Below, piece by piece: positions 38,907-46,986 of a stretch of DNA of 64,000 nucleotides. The stretch is taken from NCBI RefSeq assembly GCF_025263265.1, contig NZ_CP079869.1, positions 2,356,001-2,420,000 of the forward strand, in the 5' to 3' direction. The translations under genes and the position numbers were made by a program. Position 1 is the stretch's first letter, and each line of letters starts with the position of its first letter. The notes under the pieces were generated by a model that was not told the origin of the DNA, did no database searches, and saw only the letters and a program-made list of their open reading frames with translations. This DNA is from Mycobacterium sp. SMC-4 (GTDB lineage Bacteria > Actinomycetota > Actinomycetes > Mycobacteriales > Mycobacteriaceae).

Positions 38907-39739
38907 CAGGGACGCTCCTCAATGAGTTCGATGCCGTCGGCGCCCGCGGCCGCGGTGCCCAGGTAAACCTCCTGGACTTTGGGATCGGCCTGCACCTCGG
39001 CGACCGACCCTTCGGCGATGACCTGCCCGCGGGCCAGCACCGTCACCGATGTGGCGAACGCGCGCATGAAGTCCATGTCGTGTTCGACAACGACAACGGT
39101 GCGTTCGGCACCGATGCGGCGCAGCAGATTTCCGGTTTCCTCGCGCTCTTCGGCGCTCATGCCTGCCACCGGCTCGTCGAGCAGCAGCACGTCGGCGTTC
39201 TGCACCAGCAGCATGCCGATTTCCAGCCACTGCTTTTGCCCGTGGGCGAGCACTCCGGCGGGTCTGTCAGCCAGGTGGGTCAGGCCGGTGGTCTCCATAG
39301 CCTGCTCGATCTCCGGCAGCACACCTCGGCGCCGCCGCAGCAGCGTCCAGGCCGAACGCCCGGCGCCGGCAGCGATGTCGAGGTTCTGCAGCACGCTCAG
39401 CTGCTCGAACACGCTCGCGGTCTGGAAGGTTCGGCCGACGCCTTGCCGGGCGATCTGGTGCACCTTTTTGCCGAGCAACTCCACACCGGACTTGTTCACC
39501 GAGCCGGTAGCCGCGACCAGGCCGGTAATGGCGTCGATCACCGTCGTCTTGCCCGCGCCGTTGGGGCCGATCAGGAAGCGAAGGTCACCCTGGAACAGCG
39601 TGAGGTCGACGTCACTGACTGCCTTGAATCCATCGAAATCAACTGTGAGACCACGTACTTCGAGGTATTGAGCAGTCATGCCGGCGTTGCCGCCTTCGGC
39701 GGGCTCGCGGCCTGGGGGGCTCGGTTGGGCCTCCGTCAT
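38906..39739 (-). CDS. urtD: Urea ABC transporter ATPase UrtD
   Basis: The product has 277 residues of the LivG type. YLEVRGLTVDFDGFKAVSDVDLTL, Walker A GPNGAGKTT, Q-loop region GVGRTFQTASVFEQLSVLQNL, the signature replaced by VLAHGQKQWLEIGMLL as in known UrtD, and Walker B VLLLDEPVAGMS are seen. The ATG at 39739 overlaps the urtC stop (ATGA); an ATG further in, before TAQYLEV, is an alternative. Confidence 0.94.
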   Translation of the reverse strand: MTEAQPSPPGREPAEGGNAGMTAQYLEVRGLTVDFDGFKAVSDVDLTLFQGDLRFLIGPNGAGKTTVIDAITGLVAATGSVNKSGVELLGKKVHQIARQGVGRTFQTASVFEQLSVLQNLDIAAGAGRSAWTLLRRRRGVLPEIEQAMETTGLTHLADRPAGVLAHGQKQWLEIGMLLVQNADVLLLDEPVAGMSAEEREETGNLLRRIGAERTVVVVEHDMDFMRAFATSVTVLARGQVIAEGSVAEVQADPKVQEVYLGTAAAGADGIELIEERP

Positions 39740-40848
39740 GAGCTCGTACCCACCTTCTCTGAATCTGGGTCGGCATCGGGCGTTTTCTCCGGCGGCGCTT
39801 GGGCTTGGGATCTGCGGCGACGTTTGAGGAACACCCCGAGCCCGGCCAGACCGGCTGGGAAGAAGCCGACCACGACGATGAACAGCAAGCCTTGGGCGTA
39901 GGTCCACTCCGACGGGAAACGTTCGGAGAACAATGTCTGCGCCCATGCCACACCGATGGCGCCGAGAACCGGGCCGAGAAGCGTTGTGCGACCACCGATG
40001 GCCACACCGATCAGGAACGCGATCGATGGGAGGATCCCAACCTGTGACGGGGCGATGAAGCCGACGATCGGGGCGAACAGCGCCCCGGCGATGCTGGCGA
40101 ACAGCGCGGCAACGGTGTAGGCCACCACCTTGACGTTGGCAGGGTCGTACCCGAGGAATCGCACACGTTCCTCGCCGTCGCGCACGGCCACCAACAGTTC
40201 GCCGTAGCGGCTCTGCATCAGCTGGCGCACCACCGCCACCACGATCAGCAGCACCGCCGCGGCGATGAAGTACAGCATTCTGCGATTCACCGGATCGCTG
40301 AGAGTGAAACCGAAGAACGTGCGAAACCTGTTGAGACCGTTGGATCCGCCAAGACTGGTTTGTCCCACCAGAAGTATGGCCAGGGCGGCTGCCAAAGCCT
40401 GCGACAGAATCGCGAAGTAGGCGCCTTTGACCTTACGTTTGAACACCCCGAGCCCGAGCGCCGCGGCGATCCCCGCAGGGATCACCAAGATCGCGAGCAA
40501 CGTGACCAGGGGAGAGGCGAAGGGTTGCCAGTATCCCGGCAGCTCACGAATTCCCTGAATCTGCATGAAATCCGGCACATCGTCGCCGAGCAGCGCAGCG
40601 TCGGCGATCTTGAGGTGCATCGCCATCATGTATCCGCCGAGGCCGAAGAACACGCCTTGACCCAGCACCAGCATGCCGCCGCGGCCCCAGGCCAGACCGA
40701 TTCCGACCGCGACGATCGCGAAGCACAGGAACTTTCCCAGCAGGGACAACCGAAAATCCGACAGCACAGCCGGGGCGATGACGAACAAAACCAAAGCTGC
40801 CAGACCGAACCCGGCCCAGGTCTGCCAGCGGCCTAACAGGGTTGTCAT
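39736..40848 (-). CDS. urtC: Urea ABC transporter permease UrtC
   Basis: The product has 370 residues of the LivM-type permease family with about eight to ten helices. GRGGMLVLGQGVFFGLGGYMMAMHLKI and SLGGSNGLNRF are typical of UrtC. The C-terminus is charged and extended. It overlaps urtB and urtD. Confidence 0.94.
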   Translation of the reverse strand: MTTLLGRWQTWAGFGLAALVLFVIAPAVLSDFRLSLLGKFLCFAIVAVGIGLAWGRGGMLVLGQGVFFGLGGYMMAMHLKIADAALLGDDVPDFMQIQGIRELPGYWQPFASPLVTLLAILVIPAGIAAALGLGVFKRKVKGAYFAILSQALAAALAILLVGQTSLGGSNGLNRFRTFFGFTLSDPVNRRMLYFIAAAVLLIVVAVVRQLMQSRYGELLVAVRDGEERVRFLGYDPANVKVVAYTVAALFASIAGALFAPIVGFIAPSQVGILPSIAFLIGVAIGGRTTLLGPVLGAIGVAWAQTLFSERFPSEWTYAQGLLFIVVVGFFPAGLAGLGVFLKRRRRSQAQAPPEKTPDADPDSEKVGTSS

Positions 40849-41729
40849 ACAAGACTCCTCGTCCGAACCGTGAACAGGCCCTGCGGGCGTGCCTGCAGGA
40901 AGATCACGATGATCACGAACACGATCACCTTGGCCAGTGACGCGGTGGTGTTGTACTCGATGAACGAGTTCAGGAAGCCCAGCGTGAACGCCGCGATCAC
41001 GGTTCCCTTGATCTGCCCCAGTCCACCGACGACGACCACGAGGAACGCGTCGATCAGATAGCTCTGACCGATGGTCGGGCTGGTGGATCCGATCAGCGTC
41101 AACGCCACCCCGGCCACCGCGGCCAGTCCCGAACCGATGAAGAACGTGGTGATATCGGTCCTGCGTGACGAAATCCCGCTGGTCTCAGCGAGATCGCGGT
41201 TCTGCACGACCGCACGGATGCGTCGTCCCATCGGCGAGGTCTTGAGCACAAAGGCCAGAATCGCGACGCAGACCACTGCAAGCAACAGGATGAAGATCCG
41301 GGTCTTGGGCACCACCGCGCCCAGTACCTCCACCCCGCCGGAAAGCCATTCCGGCGCCACCACGTTGACCGCCGGCGCGCCGAAGATGTCACGCGCAACC
41401 TGTTGCAGGATCAGGCCGACTCCGAAGGTGACCAGCAGGGTGTCCAGCGGACGGTGATACATCCGCTGGATGAGCGTGACCTCGAGCAGCGCGCCCATGG
41501 CGCCGCCGACGAAAAACCCGACGACAAGTGAGATCAGTAGGGACGCGCCGGCGCTGGAGATGACCTGCTGTACGACGTAGGCGGTGTAACAACCGGCCAT
41601 GATGAACTCGCCGTGCGCCATATTGATGACGCCCATCTGGCCGAATGTCAGCGACAAACCCAGAGCGGCCAGCAACAGGATCGAGCCGAGGCTCAATCCC
41701 GTTGCCAGCTGCCCAATCAGGACATCCAC
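40845..41729 (-). CDS. urtB: Urea ABC transporter permease UrtB
   Basis: The product has 294 residues of the LivH-type permease family. LLLAALGLSLTFGQMGVINMAHGEFIMAGCY and GGLGQIKGTVIAAFTLGFLNSFIEYNTTASLAKV are characteristic of UrtB. It overlaps urtC by 4 bp and lies 7 bp after urtA. Confidence 0.94.
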   Translation of the reverse strand: MDVLIGQLATGLSLGSILLLAALGLSLTFGQMGVINMAHGEFIMAGCYTAYVVQQVISSAGASLLISLVVGFFVGGAMGALLEVTLIQRMYHRPLDTLLVTFGVGLILQQVARDIFGAPAVNVVAPEWLSGGVEVLGAVVPKTRIFILLLAVVCVAILAFVLKTSPMGRRIRAVVQNRDLAETSGISSRRTDITTFFIGSGLAAVAGVALTLIGSTSPTIGQSYLIDAFLVVVVGGLGQIKGTVIAAFTLGFLNSFIEYNTTASLAKVIVFVIIVIFLQARPQGLFTVRTRSLV

Positions 41730-41736
41730 TGGGTGA

Positions 41737-43002
41737 TCAGCCGGACAGGCCGGCAGCCCACGGGTAGGACTTCAGGAACGGATCCGGCTCGATCGGACCG
41801 GGCGACTCCCACACTGTGTAGATCAAACCGTCGGGCCGGATCTCGCCGATGCGGGCAGTCTTGGTGATGTGATGGTTCTCGCCGTTGATGGTGACCAAGC
41901 CCTCGGGAGCATCGAAGGTCACGCCGCCGGCGTTGTCCTGAATGTCTTTGACATCGAAGGACTGCGCCTTCTCCACGGTGTTCTTCCAGAGGTAGACCGA
42001 CACGTAGGCGGCCTCCATCGGGTCTGAGGTCGGCTTGTCGGCACCGAACTTTGCCTTGTAGGCCGCGACGAACTCGTTGTTCTCCGGTGTGTCGATGGTC
42101 TGGTAGTAATCCCAGGCGGTGAGCTGACCGATGACGTTCTGAACCCCGATGCCGCCGATCTCCTCCTCGGCGATCGACACCGAGACGACCGGCATCTGCT
42201 CGGGTGTCAGGCCGACGTTGCGGTACTCCCGGAAGAACGCGACGTTGGAGTCACCGTTGAGGGTGTTGAACACCGCATCGGCGCCGGCCGTGCGCACCTT
42301 GTTGATGATGGTGGAGAAATCGGTCGAGCCGAGCGGGGTGTAGTCCTCGCCCAGGATCTCGATGTCGTGGGCCGCGGCGTAGGCCTTGATGATTCGGTTG
42401 GCGGTCTGCGGGAACACATAGTCGCTGCCGACCAGGTAGAGCGATGTGACGCCCTGCTCCTTGAGGTAGTCCAGTGCCGGCACGATCTGCTGATTGGTGG
42501 TGGCACCGGTGTAGAAGATGTTCGGCGAGGACTCCAGACCCTCGTACTGGACGGGGTAGTACAGCAGCGAATTGGCGCTTTCGAACACCGGCAGCATCGC
42601 TTTGCGGCTCGAGGACGTCCATCCGCCGAACACCGCTGCCACACAGTCACTGCTGATCAGCTTCTCGGCCTTCTCGGCGAAGACCGTCGGCTCGGAGGCT
42701 CCATCCTCGGCTACGAGCTGGATCTGCTTGCCCAGCACGCCGCCGTCGGCGTTGATCTGCTCGACCGCCAGGTCGATGGCGTTGCGAACGGTGACCTCGG
42801 AGATCGCCATAGTGCCCGACAGCGAGTTCAGCGCGCCCACCTTGACGGTGTCGCCGGAAGTGTCGACACAGGACTGTGAATTTGCTGCCTCGGTGTCGCT
42901 TGCCCTGCTGCCACATCCCGCCAGCAGCAGACTCGTCACTGCCACGACACTTCCGGCAACTAGTGAAGAACGTCTGAAGGTGGAGCGCCGGGACTGTTGC
43001 AT
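41737..43002 (-). CDS. urtA: Urea-binding lipoprotein UrtA
   Basis: The product has 421 residues. A signal peptide with an Arg-rich start and lipobox LLAGC (Cys about 30) is followed by a type I periplasmic-binding fold: VKVGALNSLSGTMAISE, NADGGVLGKQIQLVAEDGASEP, AVFGGWTSSSRKAMLPVFE, LLYYPVQYEGLESSPNIFYTG, all close to known urea-binding UrtA. The ATG at 43002 has AAAGG 6 nt upstream; a TTG lies further out at 43026. No urease or amidohydrolase of urea is in the window, so urea breakdown must be encoded elsewhere. Confidence 0.95.
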   Translation of the reverse strand: MQQSRRSTFRRSSLVAGSVVAVTSLLLAGCGSRASDTEAANSQSCVDTSGDTVKVGALNSLSGTMAISEVTVRNAIDLAVEQINADGGVLGKQIQLVAEDGASEPTVFAEKAEKLISSDCVAAVFGGWTSSSRKAMLPVFESANSLLYYPVQYEGLESSPNIFYTGATTNQQIVPALDYLKEQGVTSLYLVGSDYVFPQTANRIIKAYAAAHDIEILGEDYTPLGSTDFSTIINKVRTAGADAVFNTLNGDSNVAFFREYRNVGLTPEQMPVVSVSIAEEEIGGIGVQNVIGQLTAWDYYQTIDTPENNEFVAAYKAKFGADKPTSDPMEAAYVSVYLWKNTVEKAQSFDVKDIQDNAGGVTFDAPEGLVTINGENHHITKTARIGEIRPDGLIYTVWESPGPIEPDPFLKSYPWAAGLSG

Positions 43003-43088
43003 GAACGGCCTTTCTGATGTCGACAACGCTCACCCGCTGGTGAACGGTGATGAGGCGATGCTTCTGAGTGCGTTCGGCACAGGAATCG

Positions 43089-43107
43089 CGACACCGCGCC
43101 GGTGTCG
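43089..43107 (-). promoter_or_regulatory. Inverted repeat in the urtA leader
   Basis: Perfect 8-bp arms CGACACCG and CGGTGTCG separated by CGC lie 87 bp upstream of urtA. A possible promoter stands just outside on the minus strand (TTGACA at 43136-43141, TAACGT at 43115-43120, spacing only 15), which would place the repeat in the 5' leader as an RNA hairpin or as an operator. Confidence 0.45.
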
Positions 43108-43257
43108 AATCCGGACGTTAGAGCGCGCGTGTTTCTGTCAAGTGTCTGTGTGTGACGAACAAATTAACCTGTGTCGCATCTTCGACTCGGTTTGCCGTCG
43201 TCGCGTGGGTCGACGTGAAACTGCCGAGGCGGTAACGATCGGGTACGGTCCGGCGAT

Positions 43258-43692
43258 GTGACCAACATGCGATCAGTGACAGCAAAGGTAGGCGCGGTGC
43301 TCGGGGCAGCAGCCATGGTGGCCGCCGCCGGAATGGTCAACCCGGCGACCGCCGCCGCGCAGGATGGGCAGCAGGTCCGCTATACCGTGAGCTCGGCGGG
43401 CGCCTACGAGTTCGAGCTCTTCTACCTGACCTCCCAGCCGCCCAGCATGGAGGCCTTCAACGCCGATGCGTATGCGTACGCCAAGCGTGAGAAGGTCACC
43501 ATCGCTCCTGGCGCGCCTTGGGTCTTCGAAGCGACCTTCGCCGATCCGCAGTGGGCAATCCTGACTGCCAGTAGCACCGCCCGCGGCGGACAAGCCGCCC
43601 CGGGCGCGCACTGCGACATCGCGGTCAACGGCGACGTGCTGGTCAACCATGACGACCCACACAACGTGCGTTGCCAGCTCGGTCAGTGGTGA
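43258..43692 (+). CDS. Small secreted protein, MmpS-like
   Basis: The product has 144 residues. A signal peptide (hydrophobic residues 12-33, Ala-rich, AAA cleavage region) is followed by a beta-rich domain: QVRYTVSSAGAYEFELFYLTSQPP, PWVFEATFADPQWAILTASS and HCDIAVNGDVLVNHDDPHNVRCQL, with two Cys that could pair. The pattern resembles the soluble domains of mycobacterial MmpS proteins, but no MmpL gene follows. TACGGT at 43244-43249 is a plausible -10 with 8 nt before the GTG. Function is unknown. Confidence 0.7.
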   Translation: MTNMRSVTAKVGAVLGAAAMVAAAGMVNPATAAAQDGQQVRYTVSSAGAYEFELFYLTSQPPSMEAFNADAYAYAKREKVTIAPGAPWVFEATFADPQWAILTASSTARGGQAAPGAHCDIAVNGDVLVNHDDPHNVRCQLGQW

Positions 43693-43693
43693 T

Positions 43694-45901
43694 TTAGCGC
43701 GAGGTCAACTCCGACAGTGCCGCGGGTAGCTGGTCGCGGTACAGCACGCCGAGACGCTGCGTGGCCCGAGTCAACGCGACATACAGGTCGGCGGCACCGC
43801 GAGGGCCCTCGGCCAGGATGTGCTCCGGGTGTACCACCAGCACGGCGTCGTACTCCAAACCCTTTGTGTCTGCGGGTGCCACCGCGGAGGGCACACCCGC
43901 AGGCCCGATGACCACGCAGGTTCCCTCGCGGTCGGCCTCCTCGCACAGGAATTGCTCGATCGCTGAACCCAACTCGTGATCGGCGACTTGCTGTGACCAC
44001 GGCGGTGTGCCGGTGGCGCGCACCGATTCGGGCGGCGTCGCCTCCGGTGCGAACTCTGCGAGTACTCCGGCGGCGATCGCCATGATCTCCGCGGGGGTGC
44101 GGTAGTTCACCGTCAACGACCGGTATTCCCAGCGGCCCGGTACATAGGTGTCGAGCATCGCTGCCCAAGACTGAGCCCCAGCTGCGGATCGGCGCTGGGC
44201 AAGATCACCGACAACGGTGAACGACCGGCTCGGGCACCGGCGCATCAATACCCGCCACTCCATCTCGGAGAGCTCCTGAGCTTCGTCGACGACGACGTGC
44301 CCGTAGGTCCAGTCCCGGTCTGCAGCAGCGCGTTCGGCGAGCTCGCGGGTGTCGCGCTCGAGGAACCGTTCCGCCAGATCCTCGGCTTCGATCACGTCGC
44401 GGGCCAGCAGGAGATCTTCGTCTTCCATCAGATCCTCGCGGTCGACCATCAGGTCGAGCACGCCGGCCGCGTAGGCGGCCTCCTCCCGGCGCTCACGCTC
44501 GGCAGCCTCGTCGCCGGAGGTGTCGCGGCCCAACAGGTCGACGAGTTCGTCAAGCAGCGGTACATCCGCAACGGTCCATGCGTCACCGTCGGCGCGGTAC
44601 AGCACCGGATCGGCGCCGGCCGCGCGTAGCTTCTCTGGTGACGAATATAGTTCTGCAAGAAGCTGTTCCGGTGTCAGTGTGGGCCAGAGCGCATCCAGTG
44701 CCGCGGTGAACCCGGCGTGGTCGGCGAGTTCGTCGAGCAGATCGGCGCGCAGGTGTTCCCAGGCGGTTCGATCGTCGCGGGTCAACCAACCGCGGCCAAT
44801 CTTGGCGATCGCGCGTTCGGTCACCACCCAGGTGATGACATCGACGAACGTGGCGCGTGCATGGTTGTGCGGTTGGTCAGTGGCGCGCGCTTCGGAGATG
44901 GCCCACTCGGCAGCTGCCGGGTCGATGCGTACCGCTACGTCGGACAGTTCGATCGGCAGCGCATCGGTGGGGACGCGCTGGCGATCGGCGACCGCGGCGG
45001 CCAGTACGTCGAGCATCGCCCGCGACCCCTTGACCTGCGCCACCTCGGGCCGATCCGGCGCGCTGACCCGCAGGCCCGGTACCAGGTCGCCGGTGGTCAT
45101 GAATACGACGTTGGTCTCTCCCAGCGACGGCAGCACGCGCCCGATGTGGTCCAGGAAGTCGGCGTTGGGCCCGATCACCAAGACACCGTGACTCTCCATT
45201 CGCTTGCGCTGGGTGTAGAGCAGATAGGCGACGCGGTGCAGGGCCACCACCGTTTTTCCGGTCCCCGGACCTCCTTCGATCACCAACACGCTGGGAACGT
45301 CGAGCCGGATGATCGCGTCCTGTTCGGCCTGGATGGTCGCGACGATGTCACGCATCCCGTCCCCCCGGGGCGCGTTGACCGCGGCCAGTAGTGCCACGTC
45401 ACTGGAATGCCCGGGCTGTGCGCTGGCCTCACCGGCCTGCGGCCTGCCGAACACCTCGTCGGTGAAGTCGATCACGCGTCGGCCCATCGTGTGAAACTGC
45501 CTGCGCCGACGCATGTTCTCCGGATTGGCTCCGGTTGCGACGTAGAACGGCCGCGCCGCAGGCGTCCGCCAATCGAGCAGCAGGGGTTCGTAGTCGTTCG
45601 TGTCGTCGAAGATGCCGATGCGGCCGATATAGAGCTGTTCACCGGCCAGGCTGTCCAGCCGCCCGAAACACAGTCCGGCGTCGGCGACGTTGAGCCGGTC
45701 CATGCGGGTCGCTGTTGCGCGCACCTGCGCGTCGCGCTCGACCAGTGTGGAGCCATTCTGGGCGTCGACGGGGCTGCGCAACGCGGCAGCATGGCTGGCT
45801 GTGACGCGTCGACGTTCGGCATCGAGCCGGTGGTAGAGCCTGTCCACGTAGCGTTGTTCGGCCGCCAGCTCGTCGTCGTATCCGTTGAGGTTGCGATCCA
45901 C
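43694..45901 (-). CDS. HelD-like RNA polymerase-recycling helicase
   Basis: The product has 735 residues of the superfamily 1 UvrD/Rep-like HelD group. The N-terminal arm is a coiled coil (DDELAAEQRYVDRLYHRLDAERRRV), followed by the GRIGIFDDTNDYEPLLLDWRTPAARPFY signature of HelD, Walker A GGPGTGKT at 210-217, HVVVDEAQELSEMEWRVLMRR (motif II) and C-terminal motifs TVNYRT, DTKGLEYDAVLVV and YVALTRAT. HelD proteins dislodge stalled RNA polymerase; the related HelR gives rifampicin tolerance in some mycobacteria. The GTG start has TAGGCT 6 nt upstream on the minus strand. Confidence 0.88.
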   Translation of the reverse strand: MDRNLNGYDDELAAEQRYVDRLYHRLDAERRRVTASHAAALRSPVDAQNGSTLVERDAQVRATATRMDRLNVADAGLCFGRLDSLAGEQLYIGRIGIFDDTNDYEPLLLDWRTPAARPFYVATGANPENMRRRRQFHTMGRRVIDFTDEVFGRPQAGEASAQPGHSSDVALLAAVNAPRGDGMRDIVATIQAEQDAIIRLDVPSVLVIEGGPGTGKTVVALHRVAYLLYTQRKRMESHGVLVIGPNADFLDHIGRVLPSLGETNVVFMTTGDLVPGLRVSAPDRPEVAQVKGSRAMLDVLAAAVADRQRVPTDALPIELSDVAVRIDPAAAEWAISEARATDQPHNHARATFVDVITWVVTERAIAKIGRGWLTRDDRTAWEHLRADLLDELADHAGFTAALDALWPTLTPEQLLAELYSSPEKLRAAGADPVLYRADGDAWTVADVPLLDELVDLLGRDTSGDEAAERERREEAAYAAGVLDLMVDREDLMEDEDLLLARDVIEAEDLAERFLERDTRELAERAAADRDWTYGHVVVDEAQELSEMEWRVLMRRCPSRSFTVVGDLAQRRSAAGAQSWAAMLDTYVPGRWEYRSLTVNYRTPAEIMAIAAGVLAEFAPEATPPESVRATGTPPWSQQVADHELGSAIEQFLCEEADREGTCVVIGPAGVPSAVAPADTKGLEYDAVLVVHPEHILAEGPRGAADLYVALTRATQRLGVLYRDQLPAALSELTSR

Positions 45902-45907
45902 CCCGTC

Positions 45908-45913
45908 AGCCTA
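45908..45913 (-). promoter_or_regulatory. -10 hexamer of a leaderless helD promoter
   Basis: On the minus strand TAGGCT is followed by GACGGG and then the GTG start of the HelD gene, the same N6 spacing as at 17493. Confidence 0.5.
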
Positions 45914-45922
45914 GCGAGCCGA

Positions 45923-45957
45923 TTGACAGTATCTAGAACTGGTGTTCGAATACGTGT
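45923..45957 (+). promoter_or_regulatory. Promoter of the radical SAM gene
   Basis: A consensus -35 TTGACA (45923-45928) is followed after 17 bp by TCGAAT (45946-45951) and after 6 more by the ATG at 45958. This implies a leaderless transcript. The LexA-type box overlaps the spacer and the -10. Confidence 0.55.
45934..45949. promoter_or_regulatory. LexA (SOS) box between helD and the radical SAM gene
   Basis: TAGAAC-TGGT-GTTCGA matches the mycobacterial SOS box at 11 of 12 defined bases. It lies 8 bp before the radical SAM start and 33 bp from the helD start, overlapping the radical SAM promoter. Confidence 0.75.
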
Positions 45958-46968
45958 ATGCGCTGGGCGGGTCAGGCAATCGACGCCGACGACGGTGCGC
46001 TGCCGGGGTTGCAGCGGCTCGGGCTGATCCGCAGCGTGCGCACGCCGCAGTTCGACGGGATCACTTTCCACGAGGTCTTGTGCAAGTCGGCGCTGAACAA
46101 GATCCCGGCAGCATCGATGCTGCCGTTCCGCTTCACGGTCAACGCTTACCGCGGTTGCTCGCACGCCTGCCGGTACTGCTTCGCCCGGCCCACCCACGAG
46201 TACCTCGAGTTCGACTGCGGTCGCGATTTCGACACCCAGTTGGTGGTCAAGACCAACGTCGCCGAGGTGCTGCGCGGCGAACTACGCCGGCCGTCGTGGG
46301 CGCGCGAAGCAGTGGCGTTGGGCACCAATACCGATCCGTACCAGCGGGCCGAGGGGCGCTATGCGCTGATGCCCGGCATCATCGGCGCGCTGGTCGAGTC
46401 TGGCACCCCGTTCTCCATTCTGACCAAGGGCACGTTGCTGCGCCGTGATCTGCCGTTGATCGTCGATGCGGCGCGCGCCGTCGACGTGAGCGTGGCGATC
46501 TCGCTGGCCGTCGGGGATGCCGAACTGCACAGCCGGCTGGAGCCAGGTACGCCCACCCCGCAGGCGCGGCTGGACCTCATTGCGGCGATCCGCGCCGCGG
46601 GCCTGACCTGTCACGTCATGGTGGCCCCGGTGCTGCCCGGGCTGACCGATTCGCGTGAGCATCTCGATGACCTGCTGGGGCGGATCGCAGCCGCCGGCGC
46701 TACCAGCGTGACGGTCTTCGGGCTGCACCTGCGCGGCAGTACCCGGGGCTGGTTCACGGAGTGGCTGACGCGGGAGCACCCCAACCTGGTTGCTCACTAC
46801 CGGCAGCTGTACCGGCGCGGGGCCTACCTGCCGTCCGACTATCGGGCGATGTTGCAGACTCGCGCGGCCGAGCTGACTGCCAAGCACGGTCTGGCCGGCG
46901 CTGCCCGGATGGCGACGACGGCGTCGGCGGCAAGCGCTGCAGAACCCGCGCAGCCAACCCTGTTTTGA
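45958..46968 (+). CDS. Rv2578c-type radical SAM protein
   Basis: The product has 336 residues. The iron-sulfur motif is CSHACRYC (Cys67, Cys71, Cys74; CxxxCxxC), in NAYRGCSHACRYCFARPTHEYLEFDCGRDF. The rest is a TIM-barrel-like SAM domain with GTNTDPYQRAEGRYALMPGI, a group related to spore photoproduct lyase-like SplB proteins. The gene has a LexA box over its promoter, which suggests a DNA-damage role. The substrate has not been established to my knowledge. Confidence 0.9.
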   Translation: MRWAGQAIDADDGALPGLQRLGLIRSVRTPQFDGITFHEVLCKSALNKIPAASMLPFRFTVNAYRGCSHACRYCFARPTHEYLEFDCGRDFDTQLVVKTNVAEVLRGELRRPSWAREAVALGTNTDPYQRAEGRYALMPGIIGALVESGTPFSILTKGTLLRRDLPLIVDAARAVDVSVAISLAVGDAELHSRLEPGTPTPQARLDLIAAIRAAGLTCHVMVAPVLPGLTDSREHLDDLLGRIAAAGATSVTVFGLHLRGSTRGWFTEWLTREHPNLVAHYRQLYRRGAYLPSDYRAMLQTRAAELTAKHGLAGAARMATTASAASAAEPAQPTLF

Positions 46969-46986
46969 GCTCCTGCCGGATAAAGC

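Noticed and set aside
43003..43257. GlnR-type nitrogen-control box upstream of urtA.
   Set aside because: I looked for GTNAC-N6-GAAAC on both strands. Only isolated halves were present at the wrong spacing.
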